Below are positions 13,497 to 26,291 of a DNA stretch of 64,000 nucleotides, piece by piece. How positions within the stretch are numbered: the first letter of the stretch is position 1; every line of letters begins with the position of its first letter. The position numbers were made by a program, and so were the translations under genes. The DNA is taken from contig JAQFVV010000022.1 in the NCBI GenBank assembly GCA_028023455.1, positions 7,089,100 through 7,153,099 of the forward strand, read 5' to 3'. Below the pieces are notes generated by a model. That model ran no database searches. It had not been told where the DNA came from and saw nothing but the letters and a program-made list of their open reading frames with translations. Source of the stretch: Epiperipatus broadwayi. Lineage: Eukaryota; Onychophora; Udeonychophora; Euonychophora; Peripatidae.

Positions 13497-14421
13497 TATA
13501 TTACATATATAAATGCAGGTTTAAGCCTGTACAATGTATTAACATAATGAAAAAACTGTTAATTAGGTTCTTATAAAACAATAAATAAATAAAGCAGACT
13601 AATATTCCTTTCAAGCACTTGATAAGTTTAATTAAGATAGTTATAAATTTTATACACTTTTATTTTTTATCAAATAATAAACAATCATCTTTTATTTTTG
13701 AAATAGTCTAATTAATATATATATAAAGTTATTTCTATTCTTCTCATAAAAAGATACCTAACAAAATCTCAACATACATTTTTGATGTTTCTACAACATT
13801 TATTTTGTATAAAATAACTCAAAGTATATGTTACAGGAATTCTATTTATTTTTATTTCAAGCTTTCTACATAATTTTATTTCATCTAAGTAATACATTAA
13901 GTTCATCTTCACTATTTTCAGCAAATCTTTCTCCAATGTTGATTTTATCCTTATTTTAATGCTCATTTTGTCATTTATTTAAATATAATATTAAACAAAA
14001 CAAAGAGACACAATTGCCGTGGTTAATATCTTTTTCTGTTTAACTTTTGTGTAAGATAATGATTTAATTTTATAATTTTCTAAAAAATGTTTCTCTTTTC
14101 ATTCTATGTATTTTCTTTTTAAAAGAATCGTCCTTTTTTCCTTCTTTTGGTGTTTTTTCTTAATGTTTGTACTTGGAATGTATTTTTTATATATATACCT
14201 GTAATACCTCATCTATTGTATAAGGGAGTTCTATTGCTTTAAGCCACCACCCAATTGTAGAATATCAATGTATCATTGTAGCCTCTATGCCACACTGCTG
14301 CAGGCAACAGAATGTGGTCCTTTCACAGGTGGATCATACTTTAGTGACTTAATAAAGTTGCTTTAAAACAAGAATCATGATATTTTAAAGATTAATAAAA
14401 CAAACTTTAATCTTCTTTTAT
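13497..14421. other. Intron 1 sequence, nothing recognised
   Basis: AT-rich sequence without supported features. Confidence 0.5.
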
Positions 14422-14603
14422 ATATGAAAAAAATATATGGCTTCCAAGAAGCACATTTTGTGCTGATCTAGCACTCATTAGTTAGCCCAGATCACACAAT
14501 CTCTTAAAATCTTAAGAGATTGTGATCTGAGCCAACTGATGAGTGCTGGATAAGCATGAAATGTGCATCTTGGTATCATACATCTTTTTCACATATCTTT
14601 GGT
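14422..14603. repeat. FB1 foldback, short copy
   Basis: The centre is AATCTCTTAAAATCTTAAGA; around it, inverted blocks read AGCACTCATTAGTTAGCCCA and CCAACTGATGAGTGCT. Outward, both sides carry the ATTTTGTGCT/GCATGAAATGTGCAT part and AAAAAGATGTAT-type ends of the family. It is a shorter and more diverged copy. Confidence 0.7.
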
Positions 14604-15713
14604 CATATGTTTATGATTACATATCGCCACAAGATGTTAAAAGTGGATAAAAAACAGTCCCTACCTTGCATGAGAGTGATGTAGTAAAAGTTACACTAGA
14701 GATTCTATTTTATTAATCTCCTTTCCTCTTTACAGATATTTCTTATACCCCAAGCATAAATTTTGATATTTCTTTTTTTTTTTTTTTTAAAAAAAAAAAA
14801 AACCCCAAATCTAAACTTCAAATTAAAATATCTTATTTATAAAAAATATATCTATTTTGAACTCTAGACAATATTTTAACTACATCTAAGATTATACTAA
14901 ATGATATAATAGTTCAAATTAGCTTTTTATTCTTATGGAGTCCTTTTCTATCTAAAGAAAATCTATTGACATTAAATTACATCTTAAACATAATTTAATT
15001 TGCCACATTTTACATCTTACAGTATTCAATAACTTAAAGGAATATTAGTTTTTTAAATATTTTTTCAGGTATAAATTTTTAATCATTTCTTCCAGGATAT
15101 ATAAGATATAATCAACTTCCATTTCCAATCAATACAGATGAAAGCTCGTTATGTTTTTTTTTTTTTTTTTTTGACCATTCAACTGCAGAAGAGGCAAATA
15201 ATTAAATTTGTTTCAGCCAAAATCTTCCTCATTTAAAGCCAAGCTGAGATAATTAAGAATTGGGATACTGTAAAACAGATAATAACTCTTGATCATTATT
15301 AGTTGTGCTTTTCCCATTGATTTCCACTTACAAAATTAACATACAAGTATTACTTTTACTTATTTTTAATAGCATAAGCTAATGGAAATGGCTGACCTAC
15401 CATTGTCCGGCTAAAACTAATATTTATTTATGTATTTAATATTGGCATGTTAAATTTTATAAGATTAACTCCAGTTTCATTCAACTATATGCCCATATAT
15501 ATTTAAGAACATCCAAAAATTATATTACATATGAAGTTGAGGTAATTAAATACTGATATACTAAATTTTAACTGAGATTTAATGCTTATATCTGAGCTAG
15601 GAATAAGAAATAGTTTAATATATGATTAGTAATATTCATTTATATATTTATCTGAAGTGAGTAATGTCACAGCTCAGCTGTAAGTATAAAATGTTTGGTG
15701 CTTGTAAATTAAA

Positions 15714-15714
<1 letters not shown>
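14604..15714. other. Intron 1 sequence with T/A homopolymer palindrome
   Basis: A run of about 18 T followed directly by about 14 A lies at 14771-14803, and another T run of about 18 at 15154-15171. Nothing coding is supported. Confidence 0.55.
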
Positions 15715-15756
<42 letters not shown>

Positions 15757-16193
15757 GGACTTGAACTCAGACTTTCAAGCTCTCTGCAACTATCCAATCT
15801 ATCTTATACAACCGATACACATGACCTCATACATGTGAAAAAGATAAATGATCTCCAATACTCATATCTCATACTGAACTAGCACTCATCAGTTGGTCCA
15901 TATCACCATCTCACACACATATATAAATCAGTGCTCATTTTATATTAAAATAGCAAATCTACAAACTTTAATGGACAAGCTTCAATCTTCTCCACTCTTC
16001 ACCTCTTCAAACATCCACATCACTGATTGTATATATGTGTGGGAGAGGACCAACTGATGAGTGCTGGTTTAGGATGAAATACATATGCTGGAGATCATTG
16101 ATTTTTTTCTCATGTATGTGGCCATGTGTATTATTGTATAAGATGGATTGAATAGTTGTAGGGAGTTTGAAAGTCTGAATTCAAGTCCATTAT
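15715..16193. repeat. FB1 foldback preceded by an AT dinucleotide run
   Basis: 15715-15753 is a (TA)n run. From 15753 the left arm begins TGGACTTGAACTCAGACTTT; the right arm ends near 16193 with GAATTCAAGTCCA. The arms span about 15753-15930 and 16022-16193, with a loop carrying the AAACTTTAATGGACAAGCTT block of the family. Mismatches between arms are more numerous than at 12956-13496, so this copy is older or belongs to a different subfamily (ACACATGACC in place of the ACACACATG form). Confidence 0.85.
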
Positions 16194-16727
16194 AATTACA
16201 TTAAATTTAGTATAGATAATATATATGTATTTAAATATTATATATGTTAGATGTACTTTAAAACATCCATCTTGAATAAAAACATCCGAAAAAGGCAATT
16301 GACCACTAAGATGTATTTCTGGATGAACCAGCATTCTTCACTTGTTCTATATCTCCATCTTCATTTGTTCAATATTAAACCACATCAAATTACTACAATT
16401 AGATCCACATATATCAAATTTCATGTATTTGCATATTTGCCATCATTCATTTTAGATAATTATATTAATATCTAGCTTAATAAATGATTAATAATAATCA
16501 TTAACATATATATCTAAAATAAATACTGTCAAATGTGTGGTTGCAAGAAATTTGACACTAGTAGATCACATTGTAATAATTTAATATATATTTTCAAAGA
16601 ATTAAAATCAATGTAGCACATTTCTTAATCTTAATTGTGAAGCTAATAATTTCAGTACCTTGGATCATATAAATTTCTTGTTATAACTTAAATTTGTTTC
16701 TAATAGTTTTTTTTTTTTTTTACACAG
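16194..16727 (+). other. End of intron 1 with polypyrimidine tract
   Basis: The last 25 bases (16706-16727) form a long T tract ending in ACACAG, a strong splice acceptor for exon 2. The rest holds nothing recognisable. Confidence 0.6.
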
Positions 16728-16812
16728 TATACACACCATTACGAGTCAATTACCCAGAATTCTTATAAAGTACCATATCCAATGAAAAATCTTCCTAGAA
16801 AAGATATCTTAA
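16728..16812 (+). CDS. Ciliary microtubule-inner-protein-like gene, coding exon 2 of 3
   Basis: An 85-bp internal exon, too short for ORF scans, recovered from its splice signals. The acceptor is a T-rich tract plus CAG, and the donor is AA|GTAAG. It opens in phase 0 with YTHHYESITQNSYKVPYP and ends with RKDIL plus one base, leaving phase 1. Aromatic and proline-rich short repeats of this type (S-Y-x-x-P) are typical of proteins that line microtubule lumens (family knowledge). The intron phases match exon 1 upstream and exon 3 downstream exactly, with no stop codon at either junction. Confidence 0.68.
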
Positions 16813-17180
16813 GTAAGAAAATTTATACAAAATCAACTTTATATATAGATCGATTAACAAATTTATCTTGAATATTATAAAAATTAATGTATTATTATTA
16901 GTTTAAAAACATAACATTTAGTAATCTATCAAAATTTATGCAAAATTGATCTACTGGAAAATAATTAGAGGTTTGAATAGAAATAAGAAAATAGGTAATG
17001 CCTAGGGTGACCAGACTGGTTCAATCAAAAATCAGGACATAACAACCGATCATTTTTACAATTCACTATCAGGAATTCTGGTAATGTAACCTATGCCAGG
17101 ATATTACCTGAATATCACAGTATTCTCTACATGTGTGGTACAAACCATGACACATGGCCCAATGACTTTATATTGTAACA

Positions 17181-17477
17181 CAGGGAGTCCCCAACTCTAT
17201 GCCCACAGGTACCATGGCACCCGCAAACCATTTTACGTGTGTTCCCCACTATCCGAACACGATAAAAAATTATTTATCTGGTACAAATAAATTTAATTTT
17301 TAAATTTTTTTATAAATTATTGTATTATATTGTAATCAAATAAATATTTTTTTGTACATTATGTGTATTATTAACAATATCCAACTATAAATTTACCTTG
17401 AAAAAAATAAATGATGCCCGCTATCTAGCCGGTATTATAGAATGTGCTCTTAAGAGCAAAATCGTTGGGGACCTCTG
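17181..17477. mobile_element. hAT MITE (297 bp) with perfect 8-bp target duplication
   Basis: It starts CAGGGAGTCCCCAAC and ends GTTGGGGACCTCTG, so the termini are inverted. TTGTAACA flanks it on both sides exactly. The first ~150 bp and last ~170 bp match the two ends of the larger hAT at 43770-46255, with the transposase region missing. It is therefore an internal-deletion derivative that could be moved only by a related transposase. It lies inside the older hAT remnant, so it arrived later. Confidence 0.93.
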
Positions 17478-18713
17478 TTGTAACAGAACAATGTGCTTAA
17501 GAAGAAAAGAAAATGAATAATAAATTCTAAAAATAATAATTTTAAATTATTAAAATACCTATTATCTTTTATTATGTTTCAAGCTATTGCTTATAGATTG
17601 TAATAGGCTTTTATTGGTCCTAAGGTAGTCACTAAATTTCATACAGCTCATTTTCATATTATAATTGCATAAAGTTATACAATTTAGAGTCTTCAAATCC
17701 ATTCTATTTCTTTCATTCATCTATTGACTACTTATTAAAAGAAAAATTCTTTCAACATCTGCATTATGAACAGATAATGCAAAATAATATTAGCATATTG
17801 TTCAATTTTTTAGTACCTGTTCAGTAAATTTTACAGATGTAAAAAATTTCGACCACTGTCCACAGCAGCATGAATTTTCAAGCCAAATAGTTTCATTGTT
17901 TTCGTGTTTGTTCTAGACAAAAAATTTTAATACTTCTAACTGATCTATTAATAGATTATCATCAATGGGTATACCAATCTTATTTAAACCAATACCAGTG
18001 TAGAGAACATCATTCCATGTTGGCTTTTAAATCCATCCAGCTAAAAGATGTAAATTTTCTAAAATTTGAAGTAGTTTTTCCCAAATATGCTAAAGAAGTT
18101 TTATATAGCTCTTGGGCATCTTCTTTGAAAGAGTTTTTTTTTCTGTCTCTGACGGATCAATTTTTAAAAGCATTTGCTCAAGAGAGTGTGGAATAAATTT
18201 ATTTTCATTTCGTGTTTTCATCATCTGAATTGTTTCATATATTATTTATTTTACGGTTACATTCTTCTTCTCAATTTTAATAATTTGTATACTAAAAATA
18301 GATAGAAAATTATGGACCCATAAAAGATAGCACTCATTGATCAGATTTTGAAAAAATCATAATAAAATTATCTGTGACTTCTCTTGGGATAAAAAATAAG
18401 ATTTCAATCCATCATACAATTCAATGATTTTTTGAATCGATTAAAATAAACTTAACCATTTAATTTTAGAGTGTGAAACCAGAGTAGAATATTCTATATG
18501 TACGAAATCACAAAATTCTTTTAATTTTTTTTATTCAGAGTGTATATATTGAGAAATTTTTTACTGCAATGATTTCAAAGCAAAATGTGAACAGTACAAC
18601 CCATTCAATTTTCACACAATTTAAAAAATAAGTTATTTTTTCCTTTTCTATTCCATCCACCAAAATTTACATTAGTGTTATTGGCTCTATTTGCTTTTAA
18701 ATTACAAGTAACT

Positions 18714-18943
18714 TAAAACAGGCAAAACTCTCTATACGTATTGCCACTCAGTGCAAGCCAGAGTAATCAATGGATGCCAGAAGGCTTGTGCATAAAATCC
18801 CCATCTAGTGCCTACTCATCCAATATCACTGATATATATGAGTAGGCACTAGATGGGGATTTTATGCACAAGCCTTCTGGCATCCATTGATTACTCTGGC
18901 TTGCACTGAGTGGTAATATGTATAGAGAGTTTTACCTGTTTTA
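18714..18943. repeat. FB2 palindrome, 106-bp arms
   Basis: Arms 18714-18819 and 18838-18943 are inverted with a handful of mismatches around an 18-bp AT-rich loop. Each arm is the end block of the FB2 repeat (TAAAACAGGCAAAACTCTCT... and its complement). FB2 sequence continues to about 18990 on the right with GTGATCATGTAATGTTTA. It splits the transposase remnant of the hAT at 17002-19995: the conserved hAT residues lie on both sides of it. Confidence 0.92.
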
Positions 18944-19995
18944 ATAACAGTTAAGAGCAAGCATATTAAATAGTGATCATGTAATGTTTATTGACTTATA
19001 ATTAACTTTACTTGATTTCCATTTTCTTTGGAATAATAACGTACAATCAAGGGGAACATTTTTGTTGCATTATCATTTCTTGCATCTGTGGATACTATTA
19101 AGTTGTTGTTTGTAGTGTGGTCCCAATACTTGTGTAATTAACATGGTAGTTTTAGTTCATCCACATGAAAATTTTTGTGCAATCTTCAAGTCCGGAAAAA
19201 TCTTACTAAATAAATTATTAGCACAATCCAAGCTGAACAAAATGATTGATGGGTGCTGAACAATATAATATACTGTTGTTAACTTGCTGCAATGCTATCT
19301 CCTTCTGCACTGTCTGTTTTGTATACAAAACAGTTTAGTTTTTTTGCTGTTGATGTCTTGAAAAATGTATTTTGTGTTTCTGACTGTTTATATGAGTTTT
19401 TATGTCAGATTTGCCACTGTATAAAACACTAATGTAAACATTACACATTTTGCATCATTGTCATCACATCCTTTTTTTTTATAAAATTCCATTCCAGTGT
19501 ATATTCATCATTGTAAGTATACTTTCTTTTTGGTATGTTATCTATTGTTTAGAGTTAGTAATATTGCTATTAATTTTATCACTGCAGAACATTAATATCA
19601 ATAAAGAACTAGAAAAACTACACTGTCAATCGAAACAGGTGTAAGTGCAATTCAGTTTTTAGCATCAAAAATTGAACTACATGCTCCAAGGCAAAGATGA
19701 GCATAAGAACATATCCAGCTTGAGAATCTGGCCATACAACATATTAGCGACCATACACAATTGGACCTGATTTTTGTTTTGGTGTTAAAATTTACCTGAA
19801 GTTTTTTAAAAGTGAAATGGACAGAGAGAGCCAAGAAACTCATTTTTGCAATGAATTATTTATATAGGACAAATAAGAATTATGAATATTAAAAAACTGG
19901 GACACCCTATTGTCTCAGAAAGACATTCAGAGACACTGGGATAAAAACCAAAAATAGGGACAAATCTTGAAAAATCAGGACATCTCATCACCCTA

Positions 19996-22992
19996 GCTAA
20001 TGCTTCATGTGCTTAACACAGAGTTTAATATTTTCATAAATAAATATTGATAATTTCATTAGTTCAGGACATATAATTTTTACTCTGAGACTAATTAATT
20101 TTTCATCTGATATTCTGTCCTGAGCAGTTGGTCCAAAGATAAGATTGGCGACTGACTTGAAACTAAAATTTCTTGATCAATTCACAACTAAGGAAGCAAA
20201 GGGGCAAAATCTTTTCATGGTACAGAATTGTTAAAAGTCAAATTTTACTTATAGAAATTTAAAATATTTATCAAACATAAAAGTTGTTTAAAAGAAACTG
20301 ATTTTTTTTATTTTACGTTTTTATTTTTTAGCAGAGCACTTATTTATAAGTGAATATGATTATTTAATTCCAGAAAAAAAAAGAGAAAAAGATAAAAAAG
20401 TTTAAAGTGATCTTTATATGGCTCTACAAACAAAATCATTAATTACAAATATATTCCATATACCAAATCATGATTCATAAATAAATTCGTATACATCACT
20501 TCCTGATTCCAAAGTTTGTTTGTTTTACAGCTTATGCTGGTAACTTTTAACTTCTGAAGCAAAATTTTATTTCCAAAAGACTTCAATATTTTGCTGAATA
20601 GTAAGCAGTAGTTCTTTGTATTTTAATCTCATCCATATGCTGCCAATCTTAATAATATACCTATTTAATATCTGTAAGAAAATCTTTATAAAAGGACCTG
20701 ACTCCCATGAAAACTATGCTCTAGTCATCATAAAATACTGAAGTCTGTTATAATTTCTTTTGTTCAATCTAATAAAGACATACTCTTATAATAGTAAATT
20801 CATCACCATCACATGCAGTAAACTGAAAAGGATATTGATATGATATCTCACTGTCATATTATCAGGCTCTTAGGGAGCATTCTTATGTCACAATAGAGGA
20901 TCATGTCTCATCTAAACCTTGTGTGTCTTATATATACAAATGTGTAATTAAATGGGAGTAATCAATCTCTGACATGTAAGAATGATTGTACATTTTCTAG
21001 AATGATGGATTATCCTTTACTTCAGCTTTGATTAATTTATTTAATAGCTATAGTTTAAATACAGCATATATCAACCTAAAATCTTAATTTAACTAAGATA
21101 TTAATTTGCATATATTAGCATAAATCAGCAACACCATAATGCTTCTAACTCTTCAGCTATGAATATGAGGTTAAAAGACCTCGAAAGCACTAAGCCTGAT
21201 ATTTAATTTTGATATTTCTAATTCACCAATGAGAGTTCAAAGCGTGGTATAATTTCTAAGAGATTGATATAAATTGTATTTAAATTATGGATTTTAAACA
21301 AGTTAAATGCTTTATTTCCATCTTTGTCAATACATGTGTGTACATATAAAATTATCAAGATGCTAAATATAAATTGAGTTTAAAACAAATCTTTTTCAAC
21401 AGCAAATTGGTCTCATTAGTTACATTGTAAAAGGAAATTTACTAAATTTAATGTTTACATAATGATTTGTAATATCATGACAATTTAATAAGATTTAAAA
21501 TATTGTTTTGCACATTTTATAGATGTCTCTACTACTGCACTATTTTCTTAATATGCAAACAATGATTATTTATATATATTTTTAAAGTAAAATTTATACA
21601 TTGAACTATAACTCAATTGATGCATATGAAGTAATTTTATTAATATACATTCACATATGTATACCTCAAATAAGCAATTGCACGCATATATATATATATA
21701 TATTACCCAGTAGATGACTTGTGTGATCAAATTGAAATGTCGGTATATCAATATTTAAAATATTTTAACATGGATGAACCTATAAAATATGTCTTTTATA
21801 TATATATTGTAATAGTATGAATAGGATAAGGTGTATGTATGATATGGGAAAAACACAAGACTTTATTGAGTACTAAAATAAATCCAGATTTATGTCAAGT
21901 TAAAATGATTTAACATGGAAGATCCTAATAATCTGGTTCATTAAATCCCTAATCTATAGCACTACAAGTTTACATTGGATATGAAATAATGAGAATGATA
22001 GGTCTGATATATATATGATAATATTGTAGCCTTTATTTGAACCAAAATATGTGTATAAAGGGTAATGCTATCTGAATCATACACCTATATATAATTGTTC
22101 ATTTATATCCATTGTAACATTAATATAACAATGATAATAATAACTTATTTATATTAAATAATAACAATTCCTAAATGCACCTAATAAAAACATAAATAGA
22201 TAAACCTAATGCATGATGCTTGTCTAACAAGTAAAACTAACTATGATGTCAAACAAAAGACATATGTTGAGAATCAGAGGGAAATCTGTATTTACTTTCA
22301 CTTGTTAAATATACAAAGTTTATTAAGTTTTGGAACTTATTCAAATTTGAAATGATATATAATATGAAACCTAAATAATATATTATTGTTTAATGGTAAT
22401 TTTGATTAATTATCATGATTTTCCTTTACTTATAGCTAAACACATATTAAATATTAGATAAATAGATAATAGAACTTGAAATGGAGTTAGCAGTTGATAG
22501 AATAACAAAACACATAATGCCCATATATTCATGAACATTCTTAAAATCCAATGCATAGTGAGTTAGCCTAGATTTGGAAAGATTCAAATCCAGATACTGT
22601 TTCAGAATTCCTTTTTAATAAATTATTATAAGATCTTATTATCAGTGTTTATTTTTCAAGTCCAATCGAGCTAATTTCCATATATCCGGCTACCAAATGT
22701 TTCTTTAGAAATATTTGTCCAATTTCATCATTATATATTATTCCTAGGATAGTAGTACTAATATGTTCCACCATAGCATAGCATAATCCTTAGATATTGA
22801 GGTTTGCATAAACATCACACAAATTCATTGAAAGATTTTGGCACTATAAACAAAATAATTCTATTATATAAATATCCTCTGAATCTAGCAATAAATGTTT
22901 GAGAAATCAAAATTTGATTTTTTTTTTACGACATGAAATATATATCAAGTTTTTATCACTAATGTTGTTTTTGGTTTCCTTAGTGATTTTGT
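19996..22992. other. Intron 2 stretch, little recognised
   Basis: About 3 kb of AT-rich sequence. A ~175-bp block at 22088-22262 is shared with 29013-29207. AT dinucleotide runs occur near 21686-21702 and 21800-21810. No exon with convincing splice signals and no RNA gene was recognised. Confidence 0.45.
22088..22262. repeat. Dispersed repeat shared with 29013-29207
   Basis: TATATAATTGTTCATTTATA, AATAATAACAATTC.TAAATGCAC, TAATAAAAACATAAATAG and the TGATGCTTGTCTAACAAG part all recur in the same order at 29013-29207. Same orientation, non-coding, class unknown. Confidence 0.75.
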
Positions 22993-23141
22993 CATTATTA
23001 TATATCATCATCATCACCATTATCAACCATTATCAATCCACTGCAGGATGAAGGTCTCTCCAAGTTTAATCCATCTTCTCCGATCTTTAGCTTCTCTTCT
23101 CCACATCACCCCTACACATTTTCTTATTTCATCCATCCATC

Positions 23142-25199
23142 TTACATGTGGTCTCCTTCTGGGTCTTTTACAATCTCAATTGTCCATCTATTATCATCTC
23201 TTCTAGCAATATGTCCAGCCCAACTCCACTTCAATCTTTTAATTTTTTCAATGAGGTCAGTAACACCTGTTTGTTCTCTTACCCATACATTGCGTTTTCG
23301 ATCTCTTCTTGTTACTCCCAACATACATCTCTCCATACTTCTTTGAGTGGTCTGAAGTCTCTGTATTGATCTTCTATTAAGTGTCCAAGTCTCAGATCCA
23401 TAAGTAAGAACTGGTAAAACACATTTGTTAAAAACCTTTCTTTTCAAACACATAGGCATATTTCCTTTTAATATCAAGTTATTTCTACCAAAAGCACTCC
23501 AACCAAGTTTAATTCTATGATTAATTTCCTCTATTATGTTTCCATCTGTATTAATAATCTGACCAAGGTATTTGTAACTCTTAACTTCTTCTAATTCATC
23601 ATAATCAATCTTTATTTTCATATTTTGAGCAAATCGATTAAACATTACTTTAGTCTTTTTAACATTTATCTTTAGTCCTACTTTCCTACTTTCATCTGAT
23701 AACTCCTGCAACATTTCCTGCAGCTCGGAAGCATTATTTGCAAAAACAACTACATCATCTGCGAAATCTAAATGACTTAAATAATCTCCATTTACTTTCA
23801 CTCCTTTAGTTTCCCATTTTAATCCACAAAATACTTCTTGCAGCACTGTTGTAAAAAGTTTTGGAGATATGGAGTCACCTTGTCTTACACCTTTCTCAAT
23901 GTTGACTTTCCCAGTATCATTATGTAATCTAATTGTTGCTGTTGCATTTTTATAAATATTCTTTAAAATATGACAATATCCTGGATCTATACCTTGATGA
24001 TCCAATGCTTTAATCACTGAAGAAATGTTTATAGAATCAAATGCCTTTTCATAATCTACAAATCCAAAACATAATGACAACTCATATTCATTTGTCCTTT
24101 CTATAACTTCTCTCAATACTTGAATATGATCTACTGTACTAAAACCACTTTTAAATCCAGCTTGTTCTCTTGGTTGGTGAAAATCCAAGGTTCTCTGTAG
24201 ACGAGTTGTAATTATCTTGGTAAATTTTTTATATAAAACTGATAAAAGGCTGATAGGTCTGTAATTTCTAATATCTTCTTTATCACCTTTTTTAAATATT
24301 AATATTATTACTGCATTTTTCCAATCATCCGGTACATCTTTATCATTTAGACATTTGGTATATAACTTTGCTAATATTTTTTCTGTTTCTTCACCTGCTT
24401 CTTTTAATATATCAATTATAATTCCATCATTACCTGGAGCCTTTCCTTTTTTCATACATTTAATTGCATTTCTCACTTCTTCATTTAAAATTCTGGGCAA
24501 TTCGGAAGATGTAATAGATATAGGAGGTACTTGTTCTTTATTACTATATAATTCTTGATAAAAATCTTCTACCAATTTCATAATGTCATCCCTCTTTTTA
24601 GTAATAATTCCATCTTTTTTCCTTATTGCAGATATAAATTTCCTACCAATACCAAAATGTTGTTTTACATTCTTAAGACTTTTATTTTCTTCTACAGCTT
24701 TTCTTGCTAGTTCACAGTTATACTTTCTTATATCATTTTCAACTCTTTTCCGCACCATTTTACAAAATTCGAGATATTCAATTTTTTTTAATGCATCATT
24801 CTTGCATATCTTCATATTCCTTCTTTTCTTCATAAGTTCTCTAGTCTCAGTAGAAATTTTATTAGTCAATTGCTGCTTTTTTCTACCAGCTATCTTTGTT
24901 GCAGTTTTTAAAAGTGTATCAGTTATTTTCATATTAATTTCATTCAAATCTGAATCATGTTCAAAATCTACTAATACTTGAAACCGATTTGTAAGTTCTA
25001 ATTTAAATTCATTAGAATGTTTCTGAAGATTAGGAATATCAACTGTAAATATAGTTTTTCTTAATAATTTTTGTCTCTCTAGTTTTACATTAACATGTAT
25101 CTTACCCCTTACTAATCGATGATCACTTCCTGTGTTAAATTTATTAAGAACATTACAATCTTGAAATATGTATTTCCTGTTAGTCAAAATATAATCCAA
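23142..25199 (-). pseudogene. RTE LINE reverse transcriptase
   Basis: A 685-codon frame. It opens with the endonuclease tail (GSDHRLV, residues 24-30, holding the SDH active-site motif), then a basic helical linker. The reverse transcriptase core covers about 250-560: [22 protein letters not shown] (312-325), the first catalytic aspartate in [10 protein letters not shown] (381-390), [13 protein letters not shown] (437-449) and FADD (479-482). The thumb and C-terminal region follow, with [10 protein letters not shown] near the end. Compared with the copies at 57656-59343 and 62448-62740, a 22-bp segment is missing just after the WTIEI codons, so the natural C terminus is lost. Upstream, the frame is offset by one base from the endonuclease frame. 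In a live element this enzyme copies its RNA at a nicked target. Confidence 0.88.
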
Positions 25200-25987
25200 T
25201 TCTGCTGTACCTTCATTTGGATGCTTCCATGTCCATTTCCTTCTAACATTTTTCTCAAAAAAGAATTCATAATATAAAGTTTTTCCTTCTCTGCAAACTC
25301 CACAAGTCTATGTCCTCTCTCATTTCTAATACCACAACCAAAATTACCTACAACACTTTCATCTTTCATTTGTTTACCAATTCTAGCATTAAAATCTCCC
25401 ATAACAATTTTAAAATGTTGTTTACTCTGATCAAAAGCCTTTTGTACATCCATATAAAAATCTTCTACTACTTCATCACTGTGAGAACTTGTTGGGGCAT
25501 AAACCTGAATTATCTGCATTTGATATCTGCTATTAAGTTGTATAACTAATCTTGCCACTCTGTCTGATACACCATCAATCTCCACAATATTGTTCTTCCA
25601 CTTTTTATTTATAATGAATCCTACTCCACTTGTATTTCCAATATTTGTGCCTTTATAATAGAGCATATGTCCACTTTTTAAATCAATTGTCTCTTCACCT
25701 TTTCTTCTAACTTCACAAAGTCCAATAATATCCCATTTAATATAAGAGAGTTCTTCTTCTAACTCTTGCAATCTTCCTTCACTTGAAAGTGATCTGCAGT
25801 TGTAAGTACCTAAATAAAAAGTCGTCATCAAATGGCAGCCTGGGTCCACCTCCAGGATATTCTTAGCACCCTCCGCCTTCGGCCACCAACCGCTGCCTTG
25901 GTTGGTGACTTTACAGCCTCCTGGGATTAAGGGCCATGCTTTATTTTTGTCTGTCATAATTGTATAATTGGGAAAAATCTTTATCAT
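25184..25987 (-). pseudogene. RTE LINE apurinic/apyrimidinic-type endonuclease
   Basis: A 267-codon frame with the exonuclease-endonuclease-phosphatase fold signature: TYNCRSL (61-67), the metal-binding glutamate in LCEVRRKGE (90-98), YAPTS (163-167) and VMGDFNARIG (195-204). Host predictions based on such sequences are often mis-named craniofacial development protein 2-like. At about 25255 the frame slips by one base relative to the reverse transcriptase frame, which begins in the next block; in an intact element both would be one polyprotein. The first ~45 residues may be leader rather than domain. Confidence 0.85.
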
Positions 25988-26291
25988 TTACACAAACATT
26001 CATTCTGCCTTATCAGGCACTGAGAAGAAAGACCATGGTGTTTCTTGATCTTAAACTCAGAGGTAAAAAGCCAATAAACTCACCACGCTGGCTAATGCGT
26101 GCTGGTGAGCAGCCCATCCATGTTCGTATACTATATGAATAAACATATAGTAATAACAGCTGCAACGACAAGAACGTATGGAGTGGACATTAGGAATTTA
26201 CCCTTCTCGGTTCCTTTAAGGCCTCCAAGAGGAATCAAAGAGTCTCCTTTCAATTAATAGCAAACTCCTTTCTGCAGCCCATTATTATATA

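Larger units (their letters stand above)
17002..19995 (-). mobile_element. Decayed hAT DNA transposon with nested insertions
   Basis: The ends CTAGGGTGACC... and ...TCACCCTA are inverted, and each is followed inward by a TCAGGACAT-type block. The flanks GGTAATGC and GCTAATGC look like an 8-bp target duplication with one mismatch, the size usual for hAT. On the minus strand, around 19150-18990, a frame reads STDARNDNATKMFPLIVRYY. It resumes past an FB2 palindrome (18714-18943) as ANNTNVNFGGWNRKG and then MGCTVHIL, which matches hAT transposases of the ZBED type. Many frameshifts and stops are present. A young MITE sits at 17181-17477. Confidence 0.75.
23005..26279 (-). mobile_element. Full-length RTE-clade LINE with 12-bp target duplication
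   Basis: CATTATTATATA occurs immediately before 23005 and again at 26280-26291, giving a perfect target duplication around a 3275-bp element, the usual size for RTE. On the element's own strand it runs from a GC-richer 5' leader (26279 to about 26000) through an endonuclease, a reverse transcriptase and a short 3' end. That end closes with GGTGATGATGATGA, a TGA-type tail typical of the clade. Two coding lesions are visible: a one-base slip near 25255 and a 22-bp deletion near 23180. It is recent but not intact. Confidence 0.93.

Noticed and set aside
24583-24981. 132-codon plus-strand frame
   Set aside because: It is the antisense of the RTE reverse transcriptase frame.
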